Positions 1 to 8,496 of a stretch of DNA of 64,000 nt are shown piece after piece. Source of the stretch: JASSUD01 sp031963405 (GTDB taxonomy: Bacteria > Pseudomonadota > Gammaproteobacteria > Burkholderiales > Burkholderiaceae); contig JASSUJ010000001.1 of the NCBI GenBank assembly GCA_031963405.1, forward strand, positions 2,356,001 through 2,420,000, written 5' to 3'. The position numbers were made by a program, and so were the translations under genes. How positions within the stretch are numbered: position 1 is the first letter of the stretch; each line of letters starts with the position of its first letter. The notes under the pieces were generated by a model. That model saw only the letters and a program-made list of their open reading frames with translations, made no database searches and had not been told where the DNA came from.

Positions 1-1066
1 GGGTCTTGTTTAATAGCGCGACGAAGGGCGCTGCATAAATAGTAGTAAAAGTGTATTCCAAGAACTCTAATTGGCTTAACTCAGGTACGTCTTCAATGTG
101 TGCCGCTTTCGCCTCTAGGCGAAAGCGTATATATAAAGTCTTCAAATTAGGGGTCTTGCTTAATAGCCTTGCAAGGACCTCGCTACAAGTCATTGTGGCT
201 TTATAATTTAAGAACTCTAATTTTTCAAGCACAGGTAGGCTTTCCAGGTCTGCAGCCTTTAGCATTGCACGAGAGCTTAGGTGTACGGTCTTGGCATTGA
301 GGGCTTTGCTTAATAGCGCTACTAGACATTCGTTGTCAAAAACCCGATCGGATTTAACGCGTTTAGTTAAATCCAAAAACTCTAATTTTTCAAGTACAGG
401 CACCCTTTCCAGGTCTGCAAAAATTTGTGGTGAAAGGTTGCTTAGCCTGAGCGTCTTTATATGAAGGGCCTTGCTTAATAGCGTTGCAATGGCCTCGCTG
501 GAGAGGTAAGGCCCTCTCAATTCAAGGGCCTTTAATTGGTTCAAAACAGGTAATTCGCTCAGGTCTGCCTCATTGGAGGCCAAGCCGGATACCTTCAAAT
601 ACCTTATGTCAGAAGGTAAAGCTTTTAAATCATCCGCTGAGATTTGATCAATTGCTAAGCAGAGCGTGGCCCTCATATTAGTTTTTTTGAAAAAAGCTAA
701 TTTTTCTGCAAGGTCTTCTGCTGTTTTTATCACGACCGCTGGAATCTTTGGACTGAACATTGCATCTATGCAGGAGGAAACAAGACGCATAGTTAAGACA
801 TCTTTTAAATCTGAGAAAGCGGCAACATTCCACCAAATTTCCAGAGGAACACGGGATATCGCTGATGTAACTTTCCCTTCACTTATCGATAATTGATCGA
901 AGCTAGCAATTGATGTTCTGCTATCCATTTCTTCTGAGGTAGGGACCGATTCTGAAGGATTATCTTGAGTAATTGGAGTAGCAGAAGAAGTTGCATGAGA
1001 AAGGGGCGGATGATTTACGTTAGAGCGCATCCCAGGATGGGGTGGGATTGTATTGAAAAAAGTCAT
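1..1066 (-). CDS. F-box/LRR effector-like protein, 3' end outside window
   Basis: An open frame runs from an ATG at 1066 to the window edge (355 codons, no stop), so the C-terminus is missing. Residues 1-65 are Ser/Thr/Pro-rich and low in complexity. Residues about 71-106 read like a eukaryotic F-box (VPLEIWWNVAAFSDLKDVL followed by TMRLVSS). Leucine-rich repeats follow with a long period of about 50 residues, each containing LLSKAL..KT and LPVLEKLEFL. The same layout, and the same SP.I join after the F-box, occur in the gene at 19876-21795, so I take the two as paralogues. Known F-box proteins bind Skp1 and bring substrates, often via LRRs, to SCF ubiquitin ligases. Export into a eukaryotic host is inferred. 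Confidence 0.75.
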   Translation of the reverse strand, partial: MTFFNTIPPHPGMRSNVNHPPLSHATSSATPITQDNPSESVPTSEEMDSRTSIASFDQLSISEGKVTSAISRVPLEIWWNVAAFSDLKDVLTMRLVSSCIDAMFSPKIPAVVIKTAEDLAEKLAFFKKTNMRATLCLAIDQISADDLKALPSDIRYLKVSGLASNEADLSELPVLNQLKALELRGPYLSSEAIATLLSKALHIKTLRLSNLSPQIFADLERVPVLEKLEFLDLTKRVKSDRVFDNECLVALLSKALNAKTVHLSSRAMLKAADLESLPVLEKLEFLNYKATMTCSEVLARLLSKTPNLKTLYIRFRLEAKAAHIEDVPELSQLEFLEYTFTTIYAAPFVALLNKT

Positions 1067-1236
1067 ATTTCAGTTTCTCATTAATAAACTTTCATGCGAG
1101 AAAGCGCGGTATATGCAGAAATTCGAGCCCTTGCTTGTCCTGCAATTAACGCATCATAAGGACCAATGGATGTTCGTTGTATAGGTAAATAAGCCCGCAT
1201 TTTTGCCGCTCGCTTGAGGCAAGCGCTGAGTTCGAT

Positions 1237-1455
1237 TTATTTAGGACTTCCTGAGTAGTTGCCAGGGCGGGTGAAACGTAGCGCGCTGCCTTCTTGAACA
1301 ATTCTTTCCCATACCACGCGCTTTTCCTCCGGACTAAAAAATACCCAATTCGACACTTCAAAGGCAGTGCGTCCGCATCCTTGACACACCTCATCAAAAA
1401 GCGTTGAACATATGCCAATGCAAGGCGTATCGGGGAGGTCGGAGAAGGCTGACAT
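1237..1455 (-). CDS. DUF1289 small cysteine-rich protein
   Basis: A 72-residue protein with the DUF1289 pattern: PCIGIC near the N-terminus, then CQGCGRT, then a W...EEKR..W.R block. The spaced cysteines suggest metal or Fe-S binding, but the family has no firm function. The frame opens with a TTG at 1467. I chose the ATG at 1455 because DUF1289 proteins normally start a few residues before the PCIGIC motif. It stands alone upstream of the pot genes and on the opposite strand. Confidence 0.75.
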   Translation of the reverse strand: MSAFSDLPDTPCIGICSTLFDEVCQGCGRTAFEVSNWVFFSPEEKRVVWERIVQEGSALRFTRPGNYSGSPK

Positions 1456-1597
1456 GAAAAATCCCAAGAAGTTGGATATTGAAATAAGTCGATTAGCAGG
1501 GCTGAGTCTTGTGTTGCTGCGGGCACAGTCTTTTAGCCCTGGGAATTTGGCTTTGATATGTTAGTTATTATAGTCTCGTGATGAGGGCGGACTGTGA

Positions 1598-1681
1598 GTT
1601 AGGGAGCCTCTTCTAGTCGTACTCGTGTACTGTCGTCATCGGCATGCTTTGCCTGATGATTTTTGCAGAGGTTCCTTAGCA
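1598..1681. repeat. Palindromic intergenic repeat
   Basis: The left end TTAGGGAGCCTC pairs with the right end GCAGAGGTTCCTTAG. The middle has GTACTCGTGTACTGTC and GGCATGCTTTGCC, the core seen in other members of this family (for example at 29196 and 54646). Confidence 0.6.
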
Positions 1682-1860
1682 GGATGGGGGAGAGAATCTC
1701 CAAAACAACGATTGAGGGCGCTGACCAGGCGCCTTGACGCGCTTTATTTTCTGGTTTTTTTAAGATGTTCTTTTTCAACAACGGCGCTTTCCCATAGAAA
1801 TCTCAGGGTTATCCATTTGCTGTATTGCATGCTGAGGTAAATTTTGCTAGCGTGCACATC

Positions 1861-1965
1861 CTTTAAGAAAATGCTGAATCAAGCGGGAGCGTGTCTCCTT
1901 GCTGTACAAGTGTACTGTCTGCATCGGTATTCCTTGTATCCGGTTTATTCAGCGTTTCCTTAAGA
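1861..1965. repeat. Palindromic intergenic repeat, CTGAATAA end class
   Basis: The ends are TTAAGAAAATGCTGAATC and GTTTATTCAGCGTTTCCTT, which are inverted copies. The core contains TGTACAAGTGTACTGTC and GGTATTCCTTG. It lies just upstream of potF. Confidence 0.65.
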
Positions 1966-2016
1966 ATCTGCACGGCGCTAGGTTTTTGGATTAAAGATAA
2001 GGTTGAGGGGCAAACC

Positions 2017-3117
2017 ATGAAAAGGTTGTTTGTAGGGATTCAATTTGCTCTGTTGCTATGTATGGCACCGAGCGTGTGGGCGGCTAAGGCACAAAATAAG
2101 TTGAATATTTACAACTGGGCCGATTACCTTGCGCACGACACGATTTCTGGTTTTGAGCGAGAAACGGGTATTAAAGTGCGCTATGACGTGTATGACAGAG
2201 ACGATACGTTACAAGCCAAGCTCTTAACCGGCCAGTCAGGGTATGACATTGTGGTGCCCACCAGTAATTATGCCGGTAGGCAAATTGCTGCCGGTATTTT
2301 TGCGCCACTGGATAAAAGCAAGTTACCTAATCTGAAATATTTAGACCCGCAGATTATGGCGCTGTTAGCTGAGATTGATCCAGGTAATCAGTATGTAGTG
2401 CCTTGGGCTTATGGCACGACTGCGCTTGGTTACAATATGACTAAAGTGCGTCAGATACTAGGTGATGACGTGCAACTCGATAGTTGGGATATTCTTTTTA
2501 AGCCAGAATATTTGTCGAAGCTTAAGCGCTGCGGCGTGTCGATGATTGATGGCCCTGACCAGGCGTTTGCAGTGGCTTTGCATTATTTGGGTAAAGATCC
2601 CAATAGCACCGAGCCAGCTGATTATCGGCTGGCTTTTGAGTTGCTTAAAAAAATTCGACCTTATATTACGCAATTCAGTTCTTCTGGTTATATCAATGAT
2701 ATGGCCGGTGGCGATATTTGTTTTGCTTTTGGTTGGTCGGGTGATATGGCTATTGCAGATCGCCGTGTGCAAGAGGCTAAAAAATCTTATCAAATTCGCT
2801 ATGTTATTCCGCGCACAGGCGCACCAATTTGGTTTGATTTAATGGCTATTCCAAAAGATGCCCCGCATCCAGACGCGGCATTGAAATGGATTAACTATAT
2901 TGAAACCCCGCAAGTGCATGCAGCGATTACTAATGAAGTTTATTATCCGAGTGCGAATGCAGCAGCAAAACAGTATATTGACCAAGCGGTAGCCAATGAC
3001 CCGGCGGTTTATCCGCCACCCAAGGTATTGAAAACGCTATTTGCCTTAAAGCCATTACCGCCAGCCATTATTCGTTTGCAAACTCGACTTTGGCTGGAAT
3101 TAAAAGTGGGCCATTAA
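2017..3117 (+). CDS. potF: Putrescine-binding periplasmic protein PotF-type
   Basis: The solute-binding subunit of a polyamine ABC importer; it captures putrescine or spermidine in the periplasm. The 366-residue protein starts with a clear signal peptide (MKRLFVGIQFALLLC, cleavage near VWAAKA). The mature N-terminus LNIYNWADYLA is the hallmark of the PotD/PotF family, followed by the GYDIVVPTSNY block. An upstream in-frame ATG at 1891 would add 42 residues lying partly inside a palindromic repeat. I prefer the ATG at 2017 because it sits after a purine-rich GAGGGG and begins the signal peptide. It is followed by potG, potH and potI, but a MITE-like inverted repeat separates it from potG. Confidence 0.93.
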   Translation: MKRLFVGIQFALLLCMAPSVWAAKAQNKLNIYNWADYLAHDTISGFERETGIKVRYDVYDRDDTLQAKLLTGQSGYDIVVPTSNYAGRQIAAGIFAPLDKSKLPNLKYLDPQIMALLAEIDPGNQYVVPWAYGTTALGYNMTKVRQILGDDVQLDSWDILFKPEYLSKLKRCGVSMIDGPDQAFAVALHYLGKDPNSTEPADYRLAFELLKKIRPYITQFSSSGYINDMAGGDICFAFGWSGDMAIADRRVQEAKKSYQIRYVIPRTGAPIWFDLMAIPKDAPHPDAALKWINYIETPQVHAAITNEVYYPSANAAAKQYIDQAVANDPAVYPPPKVLKTLFALKPLPPAIIRLQTRLWLELKVGH

Positions 3118-3130
3118 TTTTTTTGCCCTA

Positions 3131-3253
3131 GGGCCTGCCCTCAACTAAAACGGTCTCGCGAACGTACCAGCTAGCGTGCCCTGCAGGGAGCATAATGCCG
3201 GGTGCACACCTAAAAGCTGTCAACGCGAGACCGTTTTAATTGAGGGCAGGCCC
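3131..3253. mobile_element. MITE-like element with 30-bp inverted repeats and TA flanks
   Basis: The 30-base ends at 3131-3160 and 3224-3253 are inverted copies with a single mismatch; each starts GGGCCTGCCC and contains ACGGTCTCGCG. The dinucleotide TA lies immediately outside both ends (3129-3130 and 3254-3255), as expected for an element of the IS630/Tc1-mariner type that duplicates TA. The 63-base middle is non-coding. It sits between potF and potG and could fold into a strong hairpin in the pot transcript. Confidence 0.75.
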
Positions 3254-3330
3254 TAATGTAAGTGAGGGGAGCGCTCGGTAAATGAGCGCTTTATTTATGA
3301 CGTAGATTGAGTAATACACAGAGGGTGGTA

Positions 3331-4479
3331 ATGAGTGACTCATCAACGCTACGGGTTGAGCCGGACGCCTCGCTAGCGGTAGAAGATAGCCATCAGACAT
3401 TTGTCCAGATCATTGATGTAGTCAAGAAATTCGATACCGCGATAGCGGTGCAGCAAGTTAATTTGACCATCAAAAAAGGTGAAATTTTTGCCTTGCTAGG
3501 CAGCTCAGGTTGCGGCAAGTCTACGTTATTGCGGATGTTGGCGGGCTTTGAAAGCGTCAGCTCAGGACGCATTTTGTTAGATGGCGAAGACCTCTCCAAA
3601 CTGCCTCCTTATCGGCGCCCAGTGAATATGATGTTTCAGTCTTATGCGCTGTTTCCACATATGAATGTTGAAGCCAATGTTGCATTTGGACTCAAGCAAG
3701 AGGGTCTGCCATCAGCGGAAATTCGCGAGCGAGTAGCGGCTGCGCTGAATTTAGTGCAGATGGGGCGTTTTGCAAAACGTAAGCCGCATCAGTTATCTGG
3801 CGGCCAGCAGCAACGCGTGGCGCTCGCGCGCAGTTTAATTAAGCGGCCTAAACTGCTGCTGCTCGACGAGCCAATGTCAGCGCTCGATAAACAAATACGA
3901 CACCATACGCAAATTGAGCTAATAGATATTCTGGATAAAGTCGGCGTGACGTGCATCATGGTGACGCACGATCAAGAAGAAGCGATGGCCATGAGCGATC
4001 GGCTAGCTGTGATGAGTGAGGGGCGCATTGTGCAGGTGGGCACGCCGCATGAAGTGTATGAATATCCAAATAGCCGCTTTTGTGCCGAGTTTATTGGCTC
4101 ATCTAACCTGTTCGAGGGCACTATCATTGAAGAGGCGCCTGATCATATCTTTGTCGAGAGTGCCGAATTCGAGCAGCGCCTGTATGTCAATCATGGCATG
4201 ACAAGTCAGTTAGGGATGGAGATTATTGTTTCAGTACGCCCAGAGCGTATCGCGGTCACGTATCAGCCTCCATCGCATGATTACAATTGGGCGGGTGGTA
4301 AAGTCGACAAAATTGTTTATATGGGTAGTTATACCGTGTACCACATCGTATTGAATTCAGGCAGAACAGTCATTGCCAATGTATTAAGTGCAGCCTTCGC
4401 GGCGACTGAGCTGCCAACTTATGACGATCAGGTATTTATTAGTTGGAGCCCGGCTTCTGCCAGGGTACTACCCAAATGA
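3331..4479 (+). CDS. potG: Polyamine ABC transporter ATP-binding protein PotG
   Basis: The ATPase that powers polyamine import. It is 382 residues with Walker A GSSGCGKST, the signature LSGGQQQR, Walker B LLLLDEPMSALD, the H-loop in MVTHDQEEAMAMSD and a C-terminal TOBE-type region (VSVRPERI). The frame opens at a TTG at 3307, but the ATG at 3331 follows GAGGGTGG at good spacing and is the better start. Its stop overlaps the potH start (AAATGA), showing translational coupling. The polyamine assignment rests on the PotF neighbour. Confidence 0.93.
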   Translation: MSDSSTLRVEPDASLAVEDSHQTFVQIIDVVKKFDTAIAVQQVNLTIKKGEIFALLGSSGCGKSTLLRMLAGFESVSSGRILLDGEDLSKLPPYRRPVNMMFQSYALFPHMNVEANVAFGLKQEGLPSAEIRERVAAALNLVQMGRFAKRKPHQLSGGQQQRVALARSLIKRPKLLLLDEPMSALDKQIRHHTQIELIDILDKVGVTCIMVTHDQEEAMAMSDRLAVMSEGRIVQVGTPHEVYEYPNSRFCAEFIGSSNLFEGTIIEEAPDHIFVESAEFEQRLYVNHGMTSQLGMEIIVSVRPERIAVTYQPPSHDYNWAGGKVDKIVYMGSYTVYHIVLNSGRTVIANVLSAAFAATELPTYDDQVFISWSPASARVLPK

Positions 4480-5384
4480 AGCGGCGCTGGCTAAAACGTT
4501 TAGCTGTCTCTGGCCGTGCGGCAGTGGTGGCAGGGCCTGCGCTCTGGCTGTTGCTGTTCGTTTTTCTGCCGTTCTTGATTGTGCTGAAAATCAGCTTAGC
4601 CGATTCGCGTTTGGGCATCCCGCCTTACACCGGCTTGCTAGATTTTAGTGAAGGGCTGATTGAGATCAAGCTACAGTTCTCGCATTACATCTTGCTATTG
4701 ACCGATAGCTTGTATTTTCAAACCTATATTAACTCGCTTAAAGTCGCGGCAATTTCTACGCTACTTTGTTTGTTGATCGGCTATCCGATGGCATATTTCA
4801 TTGCCTGCGCGAAGCCTGGAACACGCAATTTGCTGATTATGGCGGTGATGTTGCCATTCTGGACTTCGCTTTTGTTGCGCGTCTATGCGTGGATTGGCAT
4901 CTTAAAAACCAATGGTTTGCTCAATAACCTTTTACTCTCGCTAGGTTTAATCCATACACCGCTTTCTCTGTACCACACCAATACCGCCGTTTATATAGGT
5001 ATCGTGTATTCGTATTTGCCATTTTTGATTATGCCGCTCTATGCGCATTTAGTGAAAATGGATTCAACCCTGCTAGAAGCCGCCTATGATCTTGGCGCAA
5101 AGCCGTGGAAGGCATTTTTGCAAATCACTTTACCGCTTTCAAAAAATGGCATTATTGCCGGTTGTTTGCTGGTTTTTATTCCTGCGGCTGGCGAATACGT
5201 TATTCCTGAATTACTCGGTGGCGCTAATACCTTAATGATTGGTCGCGTTATGTGGGACGAATTTTTTAATAATGCAGATTGGCCGATGGCATCGGCTGCC
5301 ACCTGTGCGATGGTGCTGCTCTTGCTTGTGCCAATCGCAGTATTTCAGCATTTTCAAAATAAAGAACTGGAAGAGCCGCAATGA
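4476..5384 (+). CDS. potH: Polyamine ABC transporter permease PotH
   Basis: The first inner-membrane permease of the putrescine importer, 302 residues. It has about six hydrophobic segments, starting with LWLLLFVFLPFLIVLKISL near residue 20. The EAA-type coupling loop (EAAYDLGAKPWKAFLQITLP) contacts the ATPase. The ATG at 4476 overlaps the potG stop; a TTG at 4443 in frame would lie inside potG and is not used. It overlaps potI at its own end. Confidence 0.93.
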   Translation: MKRRWLKRLAVSGRAAVVAGPALWLLLFVFLPFLIVLKISLADSRLGIPPYTGLLDFSEGLIEIKLQFSHYILLLTDSLYFQTYINSLKVAAISTLLCLLIGYPMAYFIACAKPGTRNLLIMAVMLPFWTSLLLRVYAWIGILKTNGLLNNLLLSLGLIHTPLSLYHTNTAVYIGIVYSYLPFLIMPLYAHLVKMDSTLLEAAYDLGAKPWKAFLQITLPLSKNGIIAGCLLVFIPAAGEYVIPELLGGANTLMIGRVMWDEFFNNADWPMASAATCAMVLLLLVPIAVFQHFQNKELEEPQ

Positions 5385-6205
5385 TGCAGCCAAACCGTTC
5401 ATTACGCGCTTTTGTATTGTGCGTCGGCTTTTTATTTTTATATGCGCCGATTATCAGCTTAATTATTTATTCGTTTAATGAGTCTCGGCTGTTAACAGTC
5501 TGGACAGGGTTCTCGCTGAAATGGTATCGCGCGCTGGTGGATGATACAGAGCTACTCGAAGCGGCTTGGCTGTCTTTGCGCATTGCCTTAATGACCGCGT
5601 TTGCCGCTGTCGCTATGGGTACGTGGGCAGGCTTTGTGTTGGCGCGGATGGGGCGAGGGCGCGGCTTCACCTTGTATAACACGATGATTAACGCGCCTTT
5701 AGTCATGCCGGATGTGATTCAAGGTATTGCCTTGCTCCTGCTGTTTATCGAGTTAGGTAATTGGTTTGGCTGGCCCAAAGGCCGTGGCATATTGATGATT
5801 TGGATTGGGCATGTCATGTTGTGCATGTCCTATGTCGCCATCATCGTACGCTCGCGTGTCCATGCGCTTAATCCGGTGATTGAAGAAGCCGCGCTAGATC
5901 TAGGTGCGACGCCACTGAAAGTATTTTTTCGCATCACTTTGCCGCTGATTTCTCAAGCACTGCTGGCAGGTTGGCTACTGTCTTTTACTCTTTCATTTGA
6001 TGATCTGGTGCTGTCAGCCTTCTTATCAGGCCCAGGCTCAACGACCTTACCGCTAATCGTGTTTTCACGGGTGCGCTTGGGGCTCAACCCTGAGATCAAC
6101 GCGTTAGCCACGCTTTTTATTGCCGTCGTGTCGATTAGCGTTGTGCTGGTGGCCCGAGCGATGCAAGCCTCTAAAGATGCCGATCAAGGGAGTGAACCGT
6201 CATAG
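5381..6205 (+). CDS. potI: Polyamine ABC transporter permease PotI
   Basis: The second permease of the polyamine importer, 274 residues with about six membrane segments. The EAA loop EEAALDLGATPLKVFFRITL sits near residue 168. The start ATG at 5381 overlaps the last codon and stop of potH; the next codon is also ATG. It is the last gene of the pot cluster; a minus-strand orphan gene follows 57 bases later, so the two converge. Confidence 0.93.
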   Translation: MMQPNRSLRAFVLCVGFLFLYAPIISLIIYSFNESRLLTVWTGFSLKWYRALVDDTELLEAAWLSLRIALMTAFAAVAMGTWAGFVLARMGRGRGFTLYNTMINAPLVMPDVIQGIALLLLFIELGNWFGWPKGRGILMIWIGHVMLCMSYVAIIVRSRVHALNPVIEEAALDLGATPLKVFFRITLPLISQALLAGWLLSFTLSFDDLVLSAFLSGPGSTTLPLIVFSRVRLGLNPEINALATLFIAVVSISVVLVARAMQASKDADQGSEPS

Positions 6206-6262
6206 CTTGCTGCAGAGATTATCGTAGAATCTGTCCCAGTGAACAGACTGCACCAAAAGCCG

Positions 6263-6577
6263 CTAGGCTAGTCTCTGCACTTCCTTCCTAAATGAGGATG
6301 AGCTAGAAACCCCAGGCGTTCCCGGCATGGAATCCATACTTTTCCCAGGTGAAAGCGCTTCTATAGATCGCCTTAGTTTTTCTCTAAAATCAGGATTTTC
6401 TTGTATTCGTCTCTCGAGCTCTGCAATTAACGCTTGGTCAATTAACTCTTGGTCAATTAACTCTTGGTCAATTAACTCTTGGGCAGTAGGATCATTTGCA
6501 ATTTGCCTACTTAAATAATTTCCAACCTCTTGTAGCGTTTGTAGGGCGCTAGGTAGGGTCATATTAGCTTCTTGCAT
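6263..6577 (-). CDS. Orphan small protein with QELID repeats
   Basis: I do not recognise this 104-residue protein. It carries three to four tandem copies of the pentapeptide QELID (residues about 36-53) inside a charged, probably helical stretch, and a Ser/Pro-rich C-terminus. The codons show it at the DNA level as a 15-base tandem repeat at 6425-6482. The frame opens at 6589, but GGAGATAAG lies just ahead of the ATG at 6577, which I take as the start. It precedes another orphan on the same strand (6674-7738). Confidence 0.5.
   Translation of the reverse strand: MQEANMTLPSALQTLQEVGNYLSRQIANDPTAQELIDQELIDQELIDQALIAELERRIQENPDFREKLRRSIEALSPGKSMDSMPGTPGVSSSSSFRKEVQRLA
6425..6482. repeat. 15-bp tandem repeat inside an orphan gene
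   Basis: The unit GGTCAATTAACTCTT is present in three near-perfect copies plus degenerate flanking copies, encoding the QELID pentapeptide on the minus strand. Copy number may vary between strains. Confidence 0.85.
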
Positions 6578-6673
6578 TCTTATCTCCATTTTTTAAAACA
6601 TGATTAAAATTTAATAAATTAAAAAAATAGAAAGTTTAATAGCTTCTTGTCTATTTTTGAGATCCCGCTTTTA

Positions 6674-7738
6674 TTAAGAGGTGGATGGAAGTGTAATTTT
6701 TTGAAGAATACGTTTTTTAAATTTATCAGAAGAAGCTGCTCGTTGCGTAGATAGATCAACTAAGGCCTCATCCGGCATATTCGGCATATCAGCAATATTT
6801 ACTCTAAATTCACGGTTAACTCTATGAAGCAGTACTGATCTCCATGTGCGTTCATGGTCTTTGCAAATTTTCTTATATAGATTATCAAGGAGGTTGAAAT
6901 AATTTTTTTTATTATTAATTTTACTTTTTTTAAAATCAGCCAAGATATCACTGCCGAGAAAAAGAAGGGAGGTAGAATAAGTGAGCGTTGCCACTATCAC
7001 CGGCCATACAAAAGGTGAGTTATCTTTTTCCCTCTTCATGTAAGAATATAATATCCAAACCATACTAAAAGATAAACTAAAAACGATAAACTTAGTTATA
7101 TAAGGCCATTTGTTGATCTCTCCCATATTTTCTTGCAACATTGCTCTATTTAAACGCATAGAAGCGTTCTCCACTATCCCTTCCACATAGTCAAAATCTG
7201 AAAAATTTTCTATAGTATAGCCATGCTGTGCTAGCGTATGAATGGCTTGCATTACTTGAGGACAAAGCTCATATTTAAGCGTTAAGAACTCATCAAAAAG
7301 AGAAAAACTCCCATCGGTTTTTACAATATCTTTAGTCACTCGATTATTAATAATATCGACTAATAATTTATCAATTTCTTCAGTTACAGTTTGCTCAAGT
7401 GTTCTAGCTTTAATTAGTAGCGCATTATGAATATGTGCTCCTATTCCCTGTATATTAACCTGTATATTTTGTGCCTTGAAAAGCCGTCTTGGATCTTCAT
7501 TCTGCTCAGTGAAATCAATCTTGATTTTAAGGGCGTCTAGCGCTTTTTTAAAACTCTGTTTATTGCTATTTTCATAATCAGAAAGCGCTAATTGCCTTAC
7601 GCGTTTTATGCGTTCATCTGGTTCAATATATTGAGTTTGTGTAGTTGCTTCAGTTTGCTCGTTGGGATCTGCAATTAATGTATATTGTGCCGAAGTACTC
7701 GCAGTCGCCTGGTTTGACGATGAAGAAAGGGTAAACAT
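6674..7738 (-). CDS. Putative membrane effector with two TM segments
   Basis: I do not recognise this 354-residue protein. The N-terminal 45 residues are Ser/Thr/Gln-rich without a Sec signal (MFTLSSSSNQATASTSAQ). A largely helical region follows, then two membrane segments at about 213-233 and 243-262 separated by a short charged loop, then a basic C-terminal 90 residues. A polar N-terminus plus a central TM hairpin is common in type III-secreted membrane effectors and translocators; that is an inference. It is AT-rich compared with pot and mfd. The gene at 41885-42907 has a comparable plan. Confidence 0.6.
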   Translation of the reverse strand: MFTLSSSSNQATASTSAQYTLIADPNEQTEATTQTQYIEPDERIKRVRQLALSDYENSNKQSFKKALDALKIKIDFTEQNEDPRRLFKAQNIQVNIQGIGAHIHNALLIKARTLEQTVTEEIDKLLVDIINNRVTKDIVKTDGSFSLFDEFLTLKYELCPQVMQAIHTLAQHGYTIENFSDFDYVEGIVENASMRLNRAMLQENMGEINKWPYITKFIVFSLSFSMVWILYSYMKREKDNSPFVWPVIVATLTYSTSLLFLGSDILADFKKSKINNKKNYFNLLDNLYKKICKDHERTWRSVLLHRVNREFRVNIADMPNMPDEALVDLSTQRAASSDKFKKRILQKITLPSTS

Positions 7739-7879
7739 AGACTTTCTGGCCTCGAGGTAATAATCCGTCCATAACGTGATGCTTAATCAGCTCAGAAATT
7801 CGGAAGCATTTTCATTTCTATATCATTTCTATTCGCTATAAATCATAGGGTTTTTCATTGAATATATTAAATATACGTT

Positions 7880-8210
7880 TGTATAAGACTTATAGCTGGG
7901 GTCGCGGAAGAGGCCTAGTCTTCGGCGTTTTTTAAGCTAAGCAAAAGACCGCTCCACCCCTCAATATTTAGGCATCACAGTCAACCTAAACAAGGCGTCT
8001 CGCTTAATAAGCTGCACCTTGGCCCCCAGCGCCTCACAGATAGCCTGGCAAACTTGCGTCACTGGCAGCCACTCTTGAGTAAATACAGCACCGTAAAAAC
8101 ATCGTATAAGTCTACTGTGCGGGGTTTTTCGCGCTTACACACTTCTTCTAACAACAGCCTTATCTCTTCAAATTGAGATCGACTTATATCGCTTGGGTAA
8201 TGCGCTCGGC
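7880..8210 (-). pseudogene. IS5-family transposase remnant, internally deleted
   Basis: Read on the minus strand, 8205 to about 8065 encodes YPSDISRSQFEEIRLLLEE, then KPRTVDLYDVF and LLKSGCQ, the typical N-terminus of an IS5-family DDE transposase. After a stop and frame change, about 8030 to 7900 encodes KRDALFRLTVMPK, then VERSFA.LKKRRRL, the typical C-terminus. The catalytic middle is gone and stop codons interrupt both parts, so the gene is dead. Confidence 0.7.
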
Positions 8211-8261
8211 TCGGCTTTTCTCCTCAACTCAGGCTTTTAAAGCAATGTATCCTTCTCCCTT

Positions 8262-8375
8262 TTAAAAAATCGTGAACAGGCTCTTACAGATCTACTGTGT
8301 GAGGCCTGGCCTTTCTGCGCATACTCTCTAGCTCAAATTGCTCACGACTTACGTCGCTTGGCTACACATATTTTC
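8262..8375 (-). pseudogene. Second IS5-type transposase N-terminal fragment
   Basis: 8372 down to about 8300 on the minus strand reads PSDVSREQFELESMRRKARP then HTVDL, matching the start of the remnant at 7880-8210. It breaks off at GAGCCTGTTCACGATTTTTT (minus strand, 8265-8286), which looks like an IS inverted-repeat end. The simplest reading is that one copy jumped into another and both then decayed. Confidence 0.6.
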
Positions 8376-8496
8376 TCATCTCTTAAACCATACTAATCAG
8401 AAGAGGCTATCTTCTGATTTTAGAAATATCTTGAATTGATTCCAAGAATATAGAAGCAATTTTATTAATTTAGTAAAAAATTTAAATAGGACGAAA

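Larger units (their letters stand above)
1468..2016. other. Intergenic stretch with two palindromic repeats
   Basis: I see no convincing gene here. The stretch holds two members of the dispersed palindromic repeat family (1598-1681 and 1861-1965), annotated separately. The second ends about 50 bases before potF and may affect its leader. Confidence 0.6.
7739..8496. other. Gene-poor stretch of decayed IS DNA
   Basis: No intact gene is seen. 7880-8375 contains two nested transposase remnants (annotated separately). The rest (7739-7880 and 8376-8496) is AT-rich leader DNA for the divergent flanking genes. Confidence 0.6.

Noticed and set aside
1146..1526. 126-residue minus-strand open frame overlapping the DUF1289 gene
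   Set aside because: It overlaps the DUF1289 frame throughout, has no ribosome site and no recognisable motif.
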